A stretch of 64,000 nucleotides of DNA from contig NZ_BCTO01000051.1 in assembly GCF_001571325.1 (NCBI RefSeq), positions 1-64,000 of the forward strand. Direction: 5' to 3'. The DNA is from Delftia tsuruhatensis NBRC 16741 (GTDB lineage Bacteria; Pseudomonadota; Gammaproteobacteria; Burkholderiales; Burkholderiaceae_C). Position numbers and translations under genes: made by a program. Positions 16,858-26,983 of the stretch are shown piece after piece; the first letter of the stretch is position 1; each line of letters opens with the position of its first letter. The notes beneath the pieces were generated by a model. It was not told where the DNA came from and searched no databases. It saw only the letters and a list, made by a program, of their open reading frames with translations.

Positions 16858-17858
16858 GCGAGCCTGCGAAGCCAACGACAGGGACGCAGGTCCCGCGCCT
16901 GGCGCCGTGGCTGCTGCCGTTTGCCGCGCTGTGCTGCGCCTCCGTGCTCACCGGCGCGCGGCAGGTGGAATGGGGGCAGCTGCTGTCGCTGTCGGGCGAT
17001 GCCTGGCTCACCCTCACGGCCAGCCGCCTGCCGCGCCTGGCAGCGCTGGTGCTCACGGGGGTGGGGCTGTCGGTGTGCGGCGTCGTGCTGCAGCAGATCG
17101 TGCAGAACCGATTTGTGGAGCCTGCGACCTGTGGGGGGCTGGATGCGGCCAAGCTGGGCATTCTGGTGTCGCTGACGGTGGCGCCCGCCTCGGCCTTCAC
17201 CTCGGGCGCGTGGGGCGTGGCCTGGCGCATGGTGTTCGCGCTGGTGTTCTGCCTGGGCGCCAGCCTGCTGTACGTGGCCATCATCCGCCGCATGCGCCTG
17301 CGCAACCTGGTGCTGGTGCCCGTGGTGGGCCTGATGTACGGCAGCGTGCTCAGCGCCATTGCCGAGTTCCATGCCTTTCGCCACAACCTGCTGCAAAGCA
17401 TGCAGGGCTGGCTGCTGGGCGACTTCTCGCGCATTGTGCAGGGCCACTACGAGATCATCTACCTCATCGTGCCCATCGTGGTGCTGACCTATGCGTTTGC
17501 GCACCGCTTCACCGTGCTGGGCATGGGCGAGGGCATGGCCACCAGCCTGGGGCTGAGCTATCCGGCGCTGGCCACGCTGGGTCTGGTGCTGGTGGCGGTC
17601 ACCGTCTCGGCCACGGTCATCACCGTGGGCGCCATTCCCTTCGTGGGCCTGGTCATTCCCAACCTGGTGGCCATGCGATGCGGCGAGAACCTGGGCCGCA
17701 CCCTGCCCATCGTCGCGCTCAGCGGCGCCTCGCTGCTGCTGGCCTGCGACATCGTGGGCCGGCTGATCATGCACCCCTTCGAGGTGCCGATCGGCCTGAC
17801 GGCGGGTAGCGTGGGCGGCGTGCTGTTCCTCGTGCTCATCCTGCGCAGAAGGCCGTGA
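16854..17858 (+). CDS. FecCD-family iron-chelate permease 1
   Basis: A 334-residue inner-membrane permease of the FecCD/BtuC family. Typical motifs are SRLPRLAALVLTGVGLSVCGVVLQQIVQNRFVEP split across the first conserved block, and GAIPFVGLVIPNLVA near residue 260, which forms the contact with the ATPase. The start is a TTG at 16854 overlapping the previous stop, with GAGG 8 bp before it. It resembles the FatD/CeuB/YclN group that imports catecholate-type ferric chelates. Substrate is not resolved. Confidence 0.82.
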   Translation: MSEPAKPTTGTQVPRLAPWLLPFAALCCASVLTGARQVEWGQLLSLSGDAWLTLTASRLPRLAALVLTGVGLSVCGVVLQQIVQNRFVEPATCGGLDAAKLGILVSLTVAPASAFTSGAWGVAWRMVFALVFCLGASLLYVAIIRRMRLRNLVLVPVVGLMYGSVLSAIAEFHAFRHNLLQSMQGWLLGDFSRIVQGHYEIIYLIVPIVVLTYAFAHRFTVLGMGEGMATSLGLSYPALATLGLVLVAVTVSATVITVGAIPFVGLVIPNLVAMRCGENLGRTLPIVALSGASLLLACDIVGRLIMHPFEVPIGLTAGSVGGVLFLVLILRRRP

Positions 17859-18820
17859 TGCGCAAGGCCTTGCCTCACACCACCGCGTGGATTGCGGCTG
17901 CCTTGGTGGTGGCCGCGCTGGCGGCCTGCTTCGTGCTGCTGGGCTCGGGGCTGGACTTCGGCTACGTCATTGCACGGCGGCTGACGCGGCTGTCGGCCAT
18001 CGTCATCGGCGGCATCTGCATTGCGCTGTCGTCCATCGTCTTCCAGACGCTTGCGGGCAACCGCATCCTCACCCCCGCCATCATGGGTTATGAGGCGGTC
18101 TACCTGCTGCTGCAGGCGCTGCTGGTGCTGGCCATGGGCGTGCAAAGCCTGGTGGTGCTGGGCCCCAGCGGCAACTTCTGGCTGTCGGTGGCCTGCATGC
18201 TGGGCTACTCCTGGGCCCTGCACCGCTGGCTGCTGGGCGGGGGGCGCGACAACGTGTACTTCCTGCTGCTGCTGGGCCTGGTGCTGGGCATGGTGATAGG
18301 CACCTTCACGCAGTTCGTGCAGCTGCGCATCAGCCCCGGAGAGTTCTCTGTGCTGCAGGGCTACAGCTACACCTCGTTCAACCGCGCCCGGCCCGCGCAG
18401 CTGCTGTGGTCGGCGCTGATCGTGGCCGTGGCCTGCGTGATCGTGCGGCGCAGCCTGCCCGTGCTGGACGTGCTGGCCCTGGGGCGCGAGCAGGCCATCT
18501 CGCTGGGCGTGCACTACCAGCGCCAGCTGCGCCTGCAGCTGGCGCTGATTGCCGCGCTGGTGGCGGTGTCCACCAGCCTGCTGGGGCCCACGGCCTTCAT
18601 GGGCATCTTCGTGGCCCACATCAGCTATGCGCTGGCGGGCACGGCGCGCCACCGGGTCACGCTGCCGCTGGGCTGTGCCGTGGCCGTGTCCATCTTCATC
18701 GCGGCGCAACTGGCGGTGGAGCATGTCTTCAACTACCGCACCTCGGTGGGCATCCTCGTCAACCTGGTATGCGGCAGCTACTTCCTTGCACTCATGGTGC
18801 GCGGGCGCGGCCGGGCCTGA
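17858..18820 (+). CDS. FecCD-family iron-chelate permease 2
   Basis: A 320-residue permease pairing with the preceding one; it resembles FatC/CeuC/YclO. Conserved regions are RLTRLSAIVIGGICIALSS near the start, LALGREQAISLGVHY, and LLGPTAFMGIFVAHISY near residue 250, where it should touch an ATPase. The start overlaps the previous stop (GTGATG), so the genes are translationally coupled. No FecE-type ATPase gene follows, which is unusual for this family. Confidence 0.82.
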   Translation: MRKALPHTTAWIAAALVVAALAACFVLLGSGLDFGYVIARRLTRLSAIVIGGICIALSSIVFQTLAGNRILTPAIMGYEAVYLLLQALLVLAMGVQSLVVLGPSGNFWLSVACMLGYSWALHRWLLGGGRDNVYFLLLLGLVLGMVIGTFTQFVQLRISPGEFSVLQGYSYTSFNRARPAQLLWSALIVAVACVIVRRSLPVLDVLALGREQAISLGVHYQRQLRLQLALIAALVAVSTSLLGPTAFMGIFVAHISYALAGTARHRVTLPLGCAVAVSIFIAAQLAVEHVFNYRTSVGILVNLVCGSYFLALMVRGRGRA

Positions 18821-18885
18821 GCCGAGCACCGGCGCCACCAAAAAACAGTCAAGCAATGCATGCCATTTTTCAGGAGAGAAAGCCC

Positions 18886-19926
18886 ATGACCCATCTTTTC
18901 CGCATTCCCCACCGCGCGCCCATGCTTGCGCTGGCGGCAGCGCTTTGCCTGTCGGCCTGCGACCGGCCCGCCACACCCACGACCCAGGCTGCAGCGCCGC
19001 AGGCGGCGGGCGCCGGCGAGTTCAAGCCCGTCACTGTGCAGCACCAGCTGGGCACGACGGTGGTGGAGCGCCCGCCGCAGCGCGTGGCCGCGCTGGACAT
19101 GAACGAGGCCGACTTCCTCGACCAGCTCGGCGTGCCCATTGCCGGCATGCCCAAGGACTTCGTGCCCCACTTCCTGGCCCGGTACAAGGACGATGCCAAC
19201 GTGCAGGATCTGGGCTCCATCGTCCAGCCCAACCTGGAGCGCGTGCATGCGCTCAAGCCCGACCTGGTGCTGATCTCGCCCATCCAGGCCAGCGCCTACC
19301 AGGAGCTTTCGGGCTTTGCGCCCACCGTGCATTTCGACGTGGACTTCAGGAACAGCGGCACCCGGCACCTGGACACCGTGCGCGATCATCTGCTGACCCT
19401 GGGCCGCATCTTCGGCAAGCAGGACCTGGCGCGCGCCAAGGCCGCCGAGATGGACGACAAGGTGGCCCAGGCCCGGCGCGCCACCGAAGGGCGCAAGGAG
19501 ACGGCCCTCATCGTCATGCACAACAACGGCGCCTTCACCTCGTTCGGGCCGCAGTCGCGCTACGGCTTTGTCTTCAACGCGCTGGGCGTCAGGCCCGCCA
19601 GCACGGCGGCCGAGGCTGACCTGCACGGCCAGCCCATCTCCAGCGAATTCATCCAGCAGGCCAACCCGGACATCCTCTACGTGATCGACCGCACGGCCAT
19701 CATGCAGCGCCGCCCGGGCATGGATGCTGCCGGCATGGACAACCCGCTGCTGCGCCAGACCAGCGCCTGGAAGAACAACCGCGTGGTCTTCGTCGATTCC
19801 GAGGCCTGGTACGTCACGGCGGCCAGCGTGACCTCGGTGAAGCTCATGGTCGATGACGTGCTCAAGGGCTACGGCGATGTGCCGGCAGCGGGCGCGGGCC
19901 CGGTGGCCGCTGCGGTTGCAAATTGA
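18886..19926 (+). CDS. Iron-chelate ABC substrate-binding lipoprotein
   Basis: A 346-residue periplasmic binding lipoprotein. The signal peptide ends in a lipobox, LSAC, at about residues 17-20. Its fold is the class III (FatB/CeuE/YclQ) type: RVAALDMNEADFLDQLGVPIAG, then LKPDLVLISP, and NPDILYVIDR followed by a C-terminal lobe. RBS CAGGAGAG lies 10 bp upstream. It should collect the ferric siderophore from the TonB receptor and deliver it to the FecCD permease pair. Confidence 0.85.
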   Translation: MTHLFRIPHRAPMLALAAALCLSACDRPATPTTQAAAPQAAGAGEFKPVTVQHQLGTTVVERPPQRVAALDMNEADFLDQLGVPIAGMPKDFVPHFLARYKDDANVQDLGSIVQPNLERVHALKPDLVLISPIQASAYQELSGFAPTVHFDVDFRNSGTRHLDTVRDHLLTLGRIFGKQDLARAKAAEMDDKVAQARRATEGRKETALIVMHNNGAFTSFGPQSRYGFVFNALGVRPASTAAEADLHGQPISSEFIQQANPDILYVIDRTAIMQRRPGMDAAGMDNPLLRQTSAWKNNRVVFVDSEAWYVTAASVTSVKLMVDDVLKGYGDVPAAGAGPVAAAVAN

Positions 19927-19936
19927 TCGCATTCTC

Positions 19937-19969
19937 GATTGAGGGTTTGTCGTTTTCGTTCGGAAGACA
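19937..19969 (+). promoter_or_regulatory. Candidate FecI-type sigma promoter (copy 2)
   Basis: This is the second copy of the 33-bp motif, differing from copy 1 at two positions. It lies 43 bp before the TonB receptor start and begins 11 bp after the binding-protein stop. Its position in front of the receptor is what a FecI-type target promoter would show. Confidence 0.6.
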
Positions 19970-20012
19970 AGGTGAAACACCCAACGCCTACCCGAATCGA
20001 AAGGAGTCCCGC

Positions 20013-22535
20013 ATGGCACTACGCCATCCATCCCGTCCCGCGCACAACGGCGCATCGCGCGCCCTGCCGCACCCGGCCTTTGCCTGCAGGCACACGGCCA
20101 TCGCCGTGCACATGCTCTGCATGGCGGGCCTGGCACTGGGGGGCCTGGCCGTGGCCATGCCGTCCGCGCTGGCGCAGGCGGCTGCCCAGGGGGCCGCATC
20201 TGGAGCCGCCTCCGGCGAGGCACCCGGCGAGGCCCGCCGCGCCTTCAGCATCCCGGCCGGCCCGCTGGGCCAGGCGCTCAACGCCTTTGCCGCATCGGCC
20301 GGCGTGGAGCTGACGGTGGATTCCAGCCTGCTGCAAGGCCGCAGCAGCGCAGGCCTGTCGGGCAGCTACAGCGTGGCCGAAGGCTTTGCCGAGCTGCTGC
20401 GCGGCCAGGGTCTGCGCGCCCTGCGCGAAGCCAACGGCAGCTATACCCTGGGCCGCGACCGCAACGCGGCAGCGCCCGTGGACGGCGGCGTGCTCATGCC
20501 TGCCGTCACCGTGCGCGCACAGGCTCAGCAGGCGCCGGAAGCCTATGCCGGCGGCCAGGTCTCCACAGGCGGCCGCATGGGCCTGCTGGGCGACAAGGAC
20601 TTCATGGAGACGCCCTTCAACACCATCAGCTACACCGAGAAATTCATCGCCGACCGCCAGGCCCGCGACATCACCGACGTGATCTCGGCCGCCGACCCTA
20701 CCGTGTTCAGCACTGGCATGACCGGCATCATCAGCGAGAACTACTCCATTCGCGGCTTCAGCTCCAGCATCGGCGATGTCACGTTTGGCGGGCTGTTCGG
20801 CGTGGCGCCGTTCTACCGCGCATCGCCAGAAATGTTCGAGCGCGTGGACGTGCTCAAGGGCCCCTCGGCCCTGCTCAACGGCATGCCGCCCGGTGGCTCG
20901 GTGGGCGGCACGGTCAACCTCGTGCCCAAGCGCGCGGGCGACGAGCCGCTGGCGCGGCTGACCACCTCCTTCATGTCGGATGCGCAGCTGGGCGCCCACA
21001 TCGACCTGGGCCGGCGGTTCGGCGAGCGCAAGCAGTTCGGCATCCGCTTCAACGGCGTGCTGCGTGACGGCGACGGCGCCGTGAACCACCAGGAAAAAGA
21101 GACCCGGCTGGCCTCGCTGGGCCTGGACTGGCGCGGCGATCGTGCCCGCCTGTCGGCCGACCTGTACAGCAGCGAGGACCGCACCGACGGCCTGAACCGC
21201 GGCATCAACCTGGCCGCAGGCCTGCCCGTGCCCAGGCCGCCCAAGGCCGACACCCTGCTCAACCCCAGCTGGGCCTTCTACGACACCAAGGACAAGGGCG
21301 CCATGGTGCGCGGCGAGCTTGACCTGGGCGACCGCGTCACCGCCTATGCCGCCGTGGGCACCAGCAAGACCCGGTACCGCTCCACGGGCGCCTATCTGAT
21401 CCAGGTTTTCAACACGGCCGGCGACTACCGCACCAACCTGGCCGACCTGGGCTTCGAGATGGACAAGAAGTCGGCCGAGGCCGGCCTCAAGGGCAAGTTC
21501 AACACGGCCGGCGTGGGCCACCAGTGGGCGCTCAACGCCACCTACTACACGCATACCGACAAGCAGTTCGGCCGCCGCAACGTGCTGGCCCAGGACTGGA
21601 TCACCAACATCTACCACCCCATCTGGGGCCCGGCCACCAGCTTCAACGCGCCCCCGATCTCGCGCACCGAACTGCGGCTGACCAGCATCGGCGTGGCCGA
21701 CACCCTGTCCTTCGCGCAGGACCGCGTGCAGCTCACCCTGGGCTTGCGCCGCCAGCAGGTGCTCAGCGACACCTTCAACGTGGCCACGGGCGCGCGCACC
21801 GCGCGCTATGACGAAGGCGCCACCACGCCCGCCGCCGCGCTGCTGGTGAAGGCCAGCGAGCGTGTCTCGGTCTACGCCAACTACATCGAAGGCCTGAGCC
21901 AGGGCGCCACCGCACCCATGACGGCGGCCAACGCGGGCGAAGTGTTCGCGCCCTACAAGTCCCGGCAAAAGGAGCTGGGCCTGAAGCTGGACCTGGGCGA
22001 CTTCGCCCACACCTTCAGCCTCTATGAGATCCAGCGGCCCAACGGCTACACCGATCCCGTCTCCAACGTCTTCTCCTTCGGCGGCGAGCAGCGCAACCGG
22101 GGCGTGGAATGGGGCTTCTTCGGCAACGTGGCCACGGGCGTGCGCCTGATGGGCGGCATTGCCTACGTACAGCCCAAGCTCACCCGCACGGCAGGCGGCG
22201 TGAACCAGGGCAAGCTGGCGGCGGGCGTGCCCAGGCTGCAGGGCAAGCTGGGCGTGGAGTGGGACCTGCCCGCCGTGCAGGGCCTGACGCTGACGGCCAA
22301 CGCCACCACGGCGTCCAGGCAGTACATCAATGCCGACAACTCGCTGTCCGTGCCGGGCCGCACCGTGTTCGACATCGGCGCGCGCTACGTGACCACGGCG
22401 GCCGGCCATCCGCTCACGCTGCGCGGCAGCATCACCAACGTGGCCAACAAGGCCTACTGGGCCACGCCGCTGTGGACCAGCCTCGGGCTGGGCGCACCGC
22501 GCACCTTCATGCTGTCGGCCACGGTTGATTTCTGA
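20013..22535 (+). CDS. STN-containing TonB-dependent siderophore receptor
   Basis: An 840-residue outer-membrane receptor. A long signal peptide ends around ALAQA near residue 52. An N-terminal signalling (STN) domain follows at about residues 70-145 (AFSIPAGPLGQALNAFAASAGVEL split by line, then TYTLG-type end). A TonB-box-like AVTVRAQA precedes the plug, which contains YSIRGF and VLKGPSALLNG. The beta-barrel ends with a C-terminal Phe (SATVDF). The STN domain is the FecA/FpvA-type transducer and fits the adjacent FecI/FecR. An AAGGAG lies just upstream of the chosen ATG. Confidence 0.9.
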   Translation: MALRHPSRPAHNGASRALPHPAFACRHTAIAVHMLCMAGLALGGLAVAMPSALAQAAAQGAASGAASGEAPGEARRAFSIPAGPLGQALNAFAASAGVELTVDSSLLQGRSSAGLSGSYSVAEGFAELLRGQGLRALREANGSYTLGRDRNAAAPVDGGVLMPAVTVRAQAQQAPEAYAGGQVSTGGRMGLLGDKDFMETPFNTISYTEKFIADRQARDITDVISAADPTVFSTGMTGIISENYSIRGFSSSIGDVTFGGLFGVAPFYRASPEMFERVDVLKGPSALLNGMPPGGSVGGTVNLVPKRAGDEPLARLTTSFMSDAQLGAHIDLGRRFGERKQFGIRFNGVLRDGDGAVNHQEKETRLASLGLDWRGDRARLSADLYSSEDRTDGLNRGINLAAGLPVPRPPKADTLLNPSWAFYDTKDKGAMVRGELDLGDRVTAYAAVGTSKTRYRSTGAYLIQVFNTAGDYRTNLADLGFEMDKKSAEAGLKGKFNTAGVGHQWALNATYYTHTDKQFGRRNVLAQDWITNIYHPIWGPATSFNAPPISRTELRLTSIGVADTLSFAQDRVQLTLGLRRQQVLSDTFNVATGARTARYDEGATTPAAALLVKASERVSVYANYIEGLSQGATAPMTAANAGEVFAPYKSRQKELGLKLDLGDFAHTFSLYEIQRPNGYTDPVSNVFSFGGEQRNRGVEWGFFGNVATGVRLMGGIAYVQPKLTRTAGGVNQGKLAAGVPRLQGKLGVEWDLPAVQGLTLTANATTASRQYINADNSLSVPGRTVFDIGARYVTTAAGHPLTLRGSITNVANKAYWATPLWTSLGLGAPRTFMLSATVDF

Positions 22536-22675
22536 GCGATGACAGGGCGGCTTGCCGTCCATCAAGCCGCACCGAGCCTGCGCTGCCGCCCTGCGGGCTA
22601 TAAACTAGCCCGGTCGGGCGGCAAAGCATGCCAGCCCCCTTGCCCTCCCGCCGTATACCAGGATGACAGACGCCT

Positions 22676-22996
22676 ATGGACAGCCGCAATGACAGCATGG
22701 ACCTGAGCGACGACAGCGTTTTCGAGAGCGCTGCGGAGTTGTTCCGTGCCATGGCGGCGCCCGTGCGCCTGAAGATCATCAGCGTGTTGTGCAATGGCGA
22801 GAAGAACGTGACCGAGCTGCTCGCCAGCATCGCCACCACGCAGCCCAACATGTCCCAGCACCTGAACACGCTGTACCAGGCCGGCGTGCTGGGCCGGCGC
22901 CGCGAAGGCGTCAGCATCTACTACTTCATCGCCAACGAGCAGGCTGCGCAGATGTGCTGCGCCATCTGCACCCAGGTCGCCATCGAGCAGGGCTGA
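22676..22996 (+). CDS. ArsR/SmtB-family regulator
   Basis: A 106-residue winged-helix repressor. The recognition region is VTELLASIATTQPNMSQHL followed by YQAGVLGRRREGVSIYYFI, which matches the ArsR fold. Three Cys (in CCAIC) lie near the C-terminus and one (in VLCNG) in the core, so metal, persulfide or redox sensing is possible. Its stop codon is 33 bp before a sigma-54 activator gene in the same direction, so the two are probably co-transcribed. Target genes are unknown. Confidence 0.8.
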   Translation: MDSRNDSMDLSDDSVFESAAELFRAMAAPVRLKIISVLCNGEKNVTELLASIATTQPNMSQHLNTLYQAGVLGRRREGVSIYYFIANEQAAQMCCAICTQVAIEQG

Positions 22997-23029
22997 GTGC
23001 CGCAGCCTGGCAGGGGCGACTCGGCTAGG

Positions 23030-24571
<1,542 letters not shown>

Positions 24572-24667
24572 GTCACCCGCCATCTGCAGGCCGTACCGTG
24601 GCCAAGAGGCAGGGCGATTCCTGCTGTTTCCCATCCCGCAGCCCATCCCGGAACCCAGTCCGTGAAC

Positions 24668-25834
24668 ATGAAAAACCTCCTTACCCGCCTCAAGACCGCA
24701 TTCAGCAAGCCTGCACCCGAGCCCGCTCGCCCACAGGAACACCAGCAACACCAGCGCCAGCAGCAGGAACCCCAGGCGGATGCTGCAAAGGACGAAGTAC
24801 TCATCAACGCCTACTGCACCGTCTGGGACCTTCCTGCGCTTGACTTTCCGCACACGCTGGCCGGGCGCCGCGATCTGTCGGACCCCGAGCTGGCACCGCA
24901 TCTTTCCGGCTTTGTCGGCTATGTGCTGGGGCGCGGCGATGGGCAGATGACGCGCAACCGCTACCACGCCATGCGCCATATCCAGCGCGTGCAGCAGCAC
25001 CTGAGCCTGGGCATTGCGCCGGAGCAGCTCGATGCCTTTGCCGGCTGGGCGCAGCGCGCCAACGCCATCGCATTTCTGGCGGACGGCAGCATCCGCGACC
25101 CGCAGGGCCGCATCCTGCTGGCCGCCAACGGCGCCGAGCCCGATGAACAGGCCGCGCTGCCCTATCCGCAGCAGGCCTGGCAGCGCAAGCAGCGCAGCGA
25201 GCAGGCGCTGGCGCAGCGCGGCTTCATGCCAGCGGCCAGCCTGCCGCCGCTGATCTCCGAGCCCGAACTGCGCATGCGCGCGCCCGACGAGATCGCCGCA
25301 CGCGCCTTCGCCCTGCTGGCCGTGGCCGTGCGCGCCGAATCGCTGAACGAAGCAATGAACAGTGGCGAACCGCTCACGCCCGACGAGCTGTTCCAGCGCC
25401 TGCCAGCCGCCCAGGCCGCGCTCACCCCCAACGAGCGTGACTTCATGGCCACTGCCCAGCCCTCCGAAGAGGCCATCGCCAAGTTCGGCTGGCGCTACGA
25501 AGCCGCGTACTTGCTGGAATGGGCGCTGGGCCTGGTCGATGCGCTGCCGTTCCCCGATGCCATCTGCGACGTGCCGCTCACCTCGCGCGTCCTGCTGCAG
25601 GCCAGCGACTTGCAAGGCGCCCTGCATGCCGCACGCATGCGGCCCGACAGCGACATCCTCGACGCCCTGGACCAGCACTACCGCCTGCACTGGATCGTGC
25701 GCCAGGCCCAGGTGCAGCAGCAGCCCGCGCCCGTGGGGCTGAACGCCGACGTGCTCATGGAGCGCCACCACGCCCTGAACTGGCTGGTGCGCTTCGAGGG
25801 CAATGACTGGGATGACGTGGACACGCCCACCTGA
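24668..25834 (+). CDS. DUF4272 domain protein
   Basis: A 388-residue cytoplasmic protein of unknown function. The N-terminal 45 residues are low-complexity and Gln-rich (EHQQHQRQQQEPQ). The C-terminal half shows the DUF4272 pattern: IAARAFALLAVAVRAE, LTPNERDFMA, WRYEAAYLLEWALGLVDALP, an ILDALDQHYRLHWIVRQA stretch, and ERHHALNWL near the end with WDDVDTPT. There is no signal peptide. It starts 97 bp after the activator gene. A GTG six bases earlier is an alternative start. No function is established for the family. Confidence 0.72.
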   Translation: MKNLLTRLKTAFSKPAPEPARPQEHQQHQRQQQEPQADAAKDEVLINAYCTVWDLPALDFPHTLAGRRDLSDPELAPHLSGFVGYVLGRGDGQMTRNRYHAMRHIQRVQQHLSLGIAPEQLDAFAGWAQRANAIAFLADGSIRDPQGRILLAANGAEPDEQAALPYPQQAWQRKQRSEQALAQRGFMPAASLPPLISEPELRMRAPDEIAARAFALLAVAVRAESLNEAMNSGEPLTPDELFQRLPAAQAALTPNERDFMATAQPSEEAIAKFGWRYEAAYLLEWALGLVDALPFPDAICDVPLTSRVLLQASDLQGALHAARMRPDSDILDALDQHYRLHWIVRQAQVQQQPAPVGLNADVLMERHHALNWLVRFEGNDWDDVDTPT

Positions 25835-25869
25835 GGCGTGCTGCGCAGGGCGCCTGGCTGCCGCGACCA

Positions 25870-26166
25870 CAGCTCAACCCGCGCCCAACTGCTCCAGCGT
25901 GATGCACGCCAGCCACATTCCGGCTGCGCAGGCAGGCCCGAGGGCAGATGCGCGGAACGCCAGGGCCTGCGATTGAGCACTGCAACGCACTGGCGCACGC
26001 GCCACCACGCGCGCTGTGGATCTGCTGCAGCCATGCCGCCTGCCCGGGTTGCCGGCAGTCGTGCCCAGTAGGCTCGGCCTGAAGGCGTGAGCGCCGAGTA
26101 GGTCCACAGTCCGTCAAAGCGAAGCCCTCGGGTGAAGCGGTGGGTGAGGTGCGTGGTCTCATCCAT
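25870..26166 (-). pseudogene. Broken copy of the adjacent unknown gene
   Basis: From the ATG at 26166 the translation closely parallels the upstream gene at 26190-26876: shared FTxGLRF, PSGRAxW, AWWxVRxCxAVL and LPxGxP. Similarity then breaks near codon 75, and the continuation is spread over other frames, indicating indels. The last two-thirds of the gene are missing, replaced by the 3' end of the DUF4272 gene on the other strand. It is a truncated, frameshifted tandem duplicate. Its exact 3' limit is uncertain. Confidence 0.65.
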
Positions 26167-26189
26167 GTGGGACCTTGTCGTGGTGGACT

Positions 26190-26876
26190 TCAACACGGTG
26201 CGTGCCCCGCCAATGGCTTTGCATTGCCGCGTTGCGCGGGCGACAGCGTGATTGCGGCCAGGCAGCGGCACTCGCGCCACTGCCCGTCAATGCCATCCAC
26301 ATCGCAATGCCCGTCGAGGTTCACCTGCACCCGCGCCGCATAGCCACAGGCCCAGGGCATGCTCCAGCCAAAGGGAATGGCGAGTAGCGCGACGGGGCGG
26401 GGCGCGCGGCATGACGGCCATGGCTTCACCGGCGCGGGCAGCATTCTCTGATGCATCTCCACACCAATCACCCAGGCCCAGAACGTGCTCTGTGGGCACC
26501 GGTGCAGCGCCTCTGACTGCAGTTGCAGCACGGCCCCGCCGCCGGCCAGCAGCGCCCGGGTGCAGGACTGCATGGGCATGTGTCCAGCCCCAGCGCTGAG
26601 CTGCACCTGCCAACGCGGCATCAGCGCGTGCAGAGCCAGCGCCACATCTTCCGGCCCCGGCCGCAAGGGCATGCCTGGCGGCAGATCCACCGACTGCCAC
26701 ATCTCCCGCCGCAGCACGGCAGCGCAGCGCCGCACACACCACCAGGCGCCATGCGGATCGGCCCTGCCCGCATCCGGCTGCCCCGACCAACAGGCCCGGC
26801 CCGATGGCGCGCGGGCGGCGTACTTCCAGCGTGCGGCGAAGCGCAGGCCGGGGGTGAAGTGGTGGGTGATGTGCAT
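26190..26876 (-). CDS. Unknown 228-residue protein, tandem family
   Basis: I do not recognise this protein. It has a Trp-rich N-terminal half (RWKYAARAPSGRACW, AWWCVRRCAAVL) and a later block LLAIPFGWSMPWACGYAARV, followed by VNLDGHCDVDGIDGQWREC. There is no signal peptide. The existence of a second, decayed copy immediately downstream supports it being a real gene. An ATG 21 bp upstream (26897) is an alternative start. It faces the repressor gene across an 87-bp intergenic region that includes a candidate operator. Confidence 0.6.
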   Translation of the reverse strand: MHITHHFTPGLRFAARWKYAARAPSGRACWSGQPDAGRADPHGAWWCVRRCAAVLRREMWQSVDLPPGMPLRPGPEDVALALHALMPRWQVQLSAGAGHMPMQSCTRALLAGGGAVLQLQSEALHRCPQSTFWAWVIGVEMHQRMLPAPVKPWPSCRAPRPVALLAIPFGWSMPWACGYAARVQVNLDGHCDVDGIDGQWRECRCLAAITLSPAQRGNAKPLAGHAPC

Positions 26877-26946
26877 GGAATAAGGGCAAGCGTGCATTCA
26901 CAGAAACGATCAATCGCCATTGCATCGTTGGAATCGCTTCTTGTTA

Positions 26947-26960
26947 ACACCCTTTGGTGT
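26947..26960. promoter_or_regulatory. Candidate repressor operator
   Basis: A short inverted repeat ACACC-CTTT-GGTGT lies 23 bp before the repressor start, in an AT-richer stretch between divergent genes. Autoregulation is usual for such repressors, but the five-base arms make this only a suggestion. Confidence 0.35.
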
Positions 26961-26983
26961 AATTCGTGGGCTCAAGTACACCC

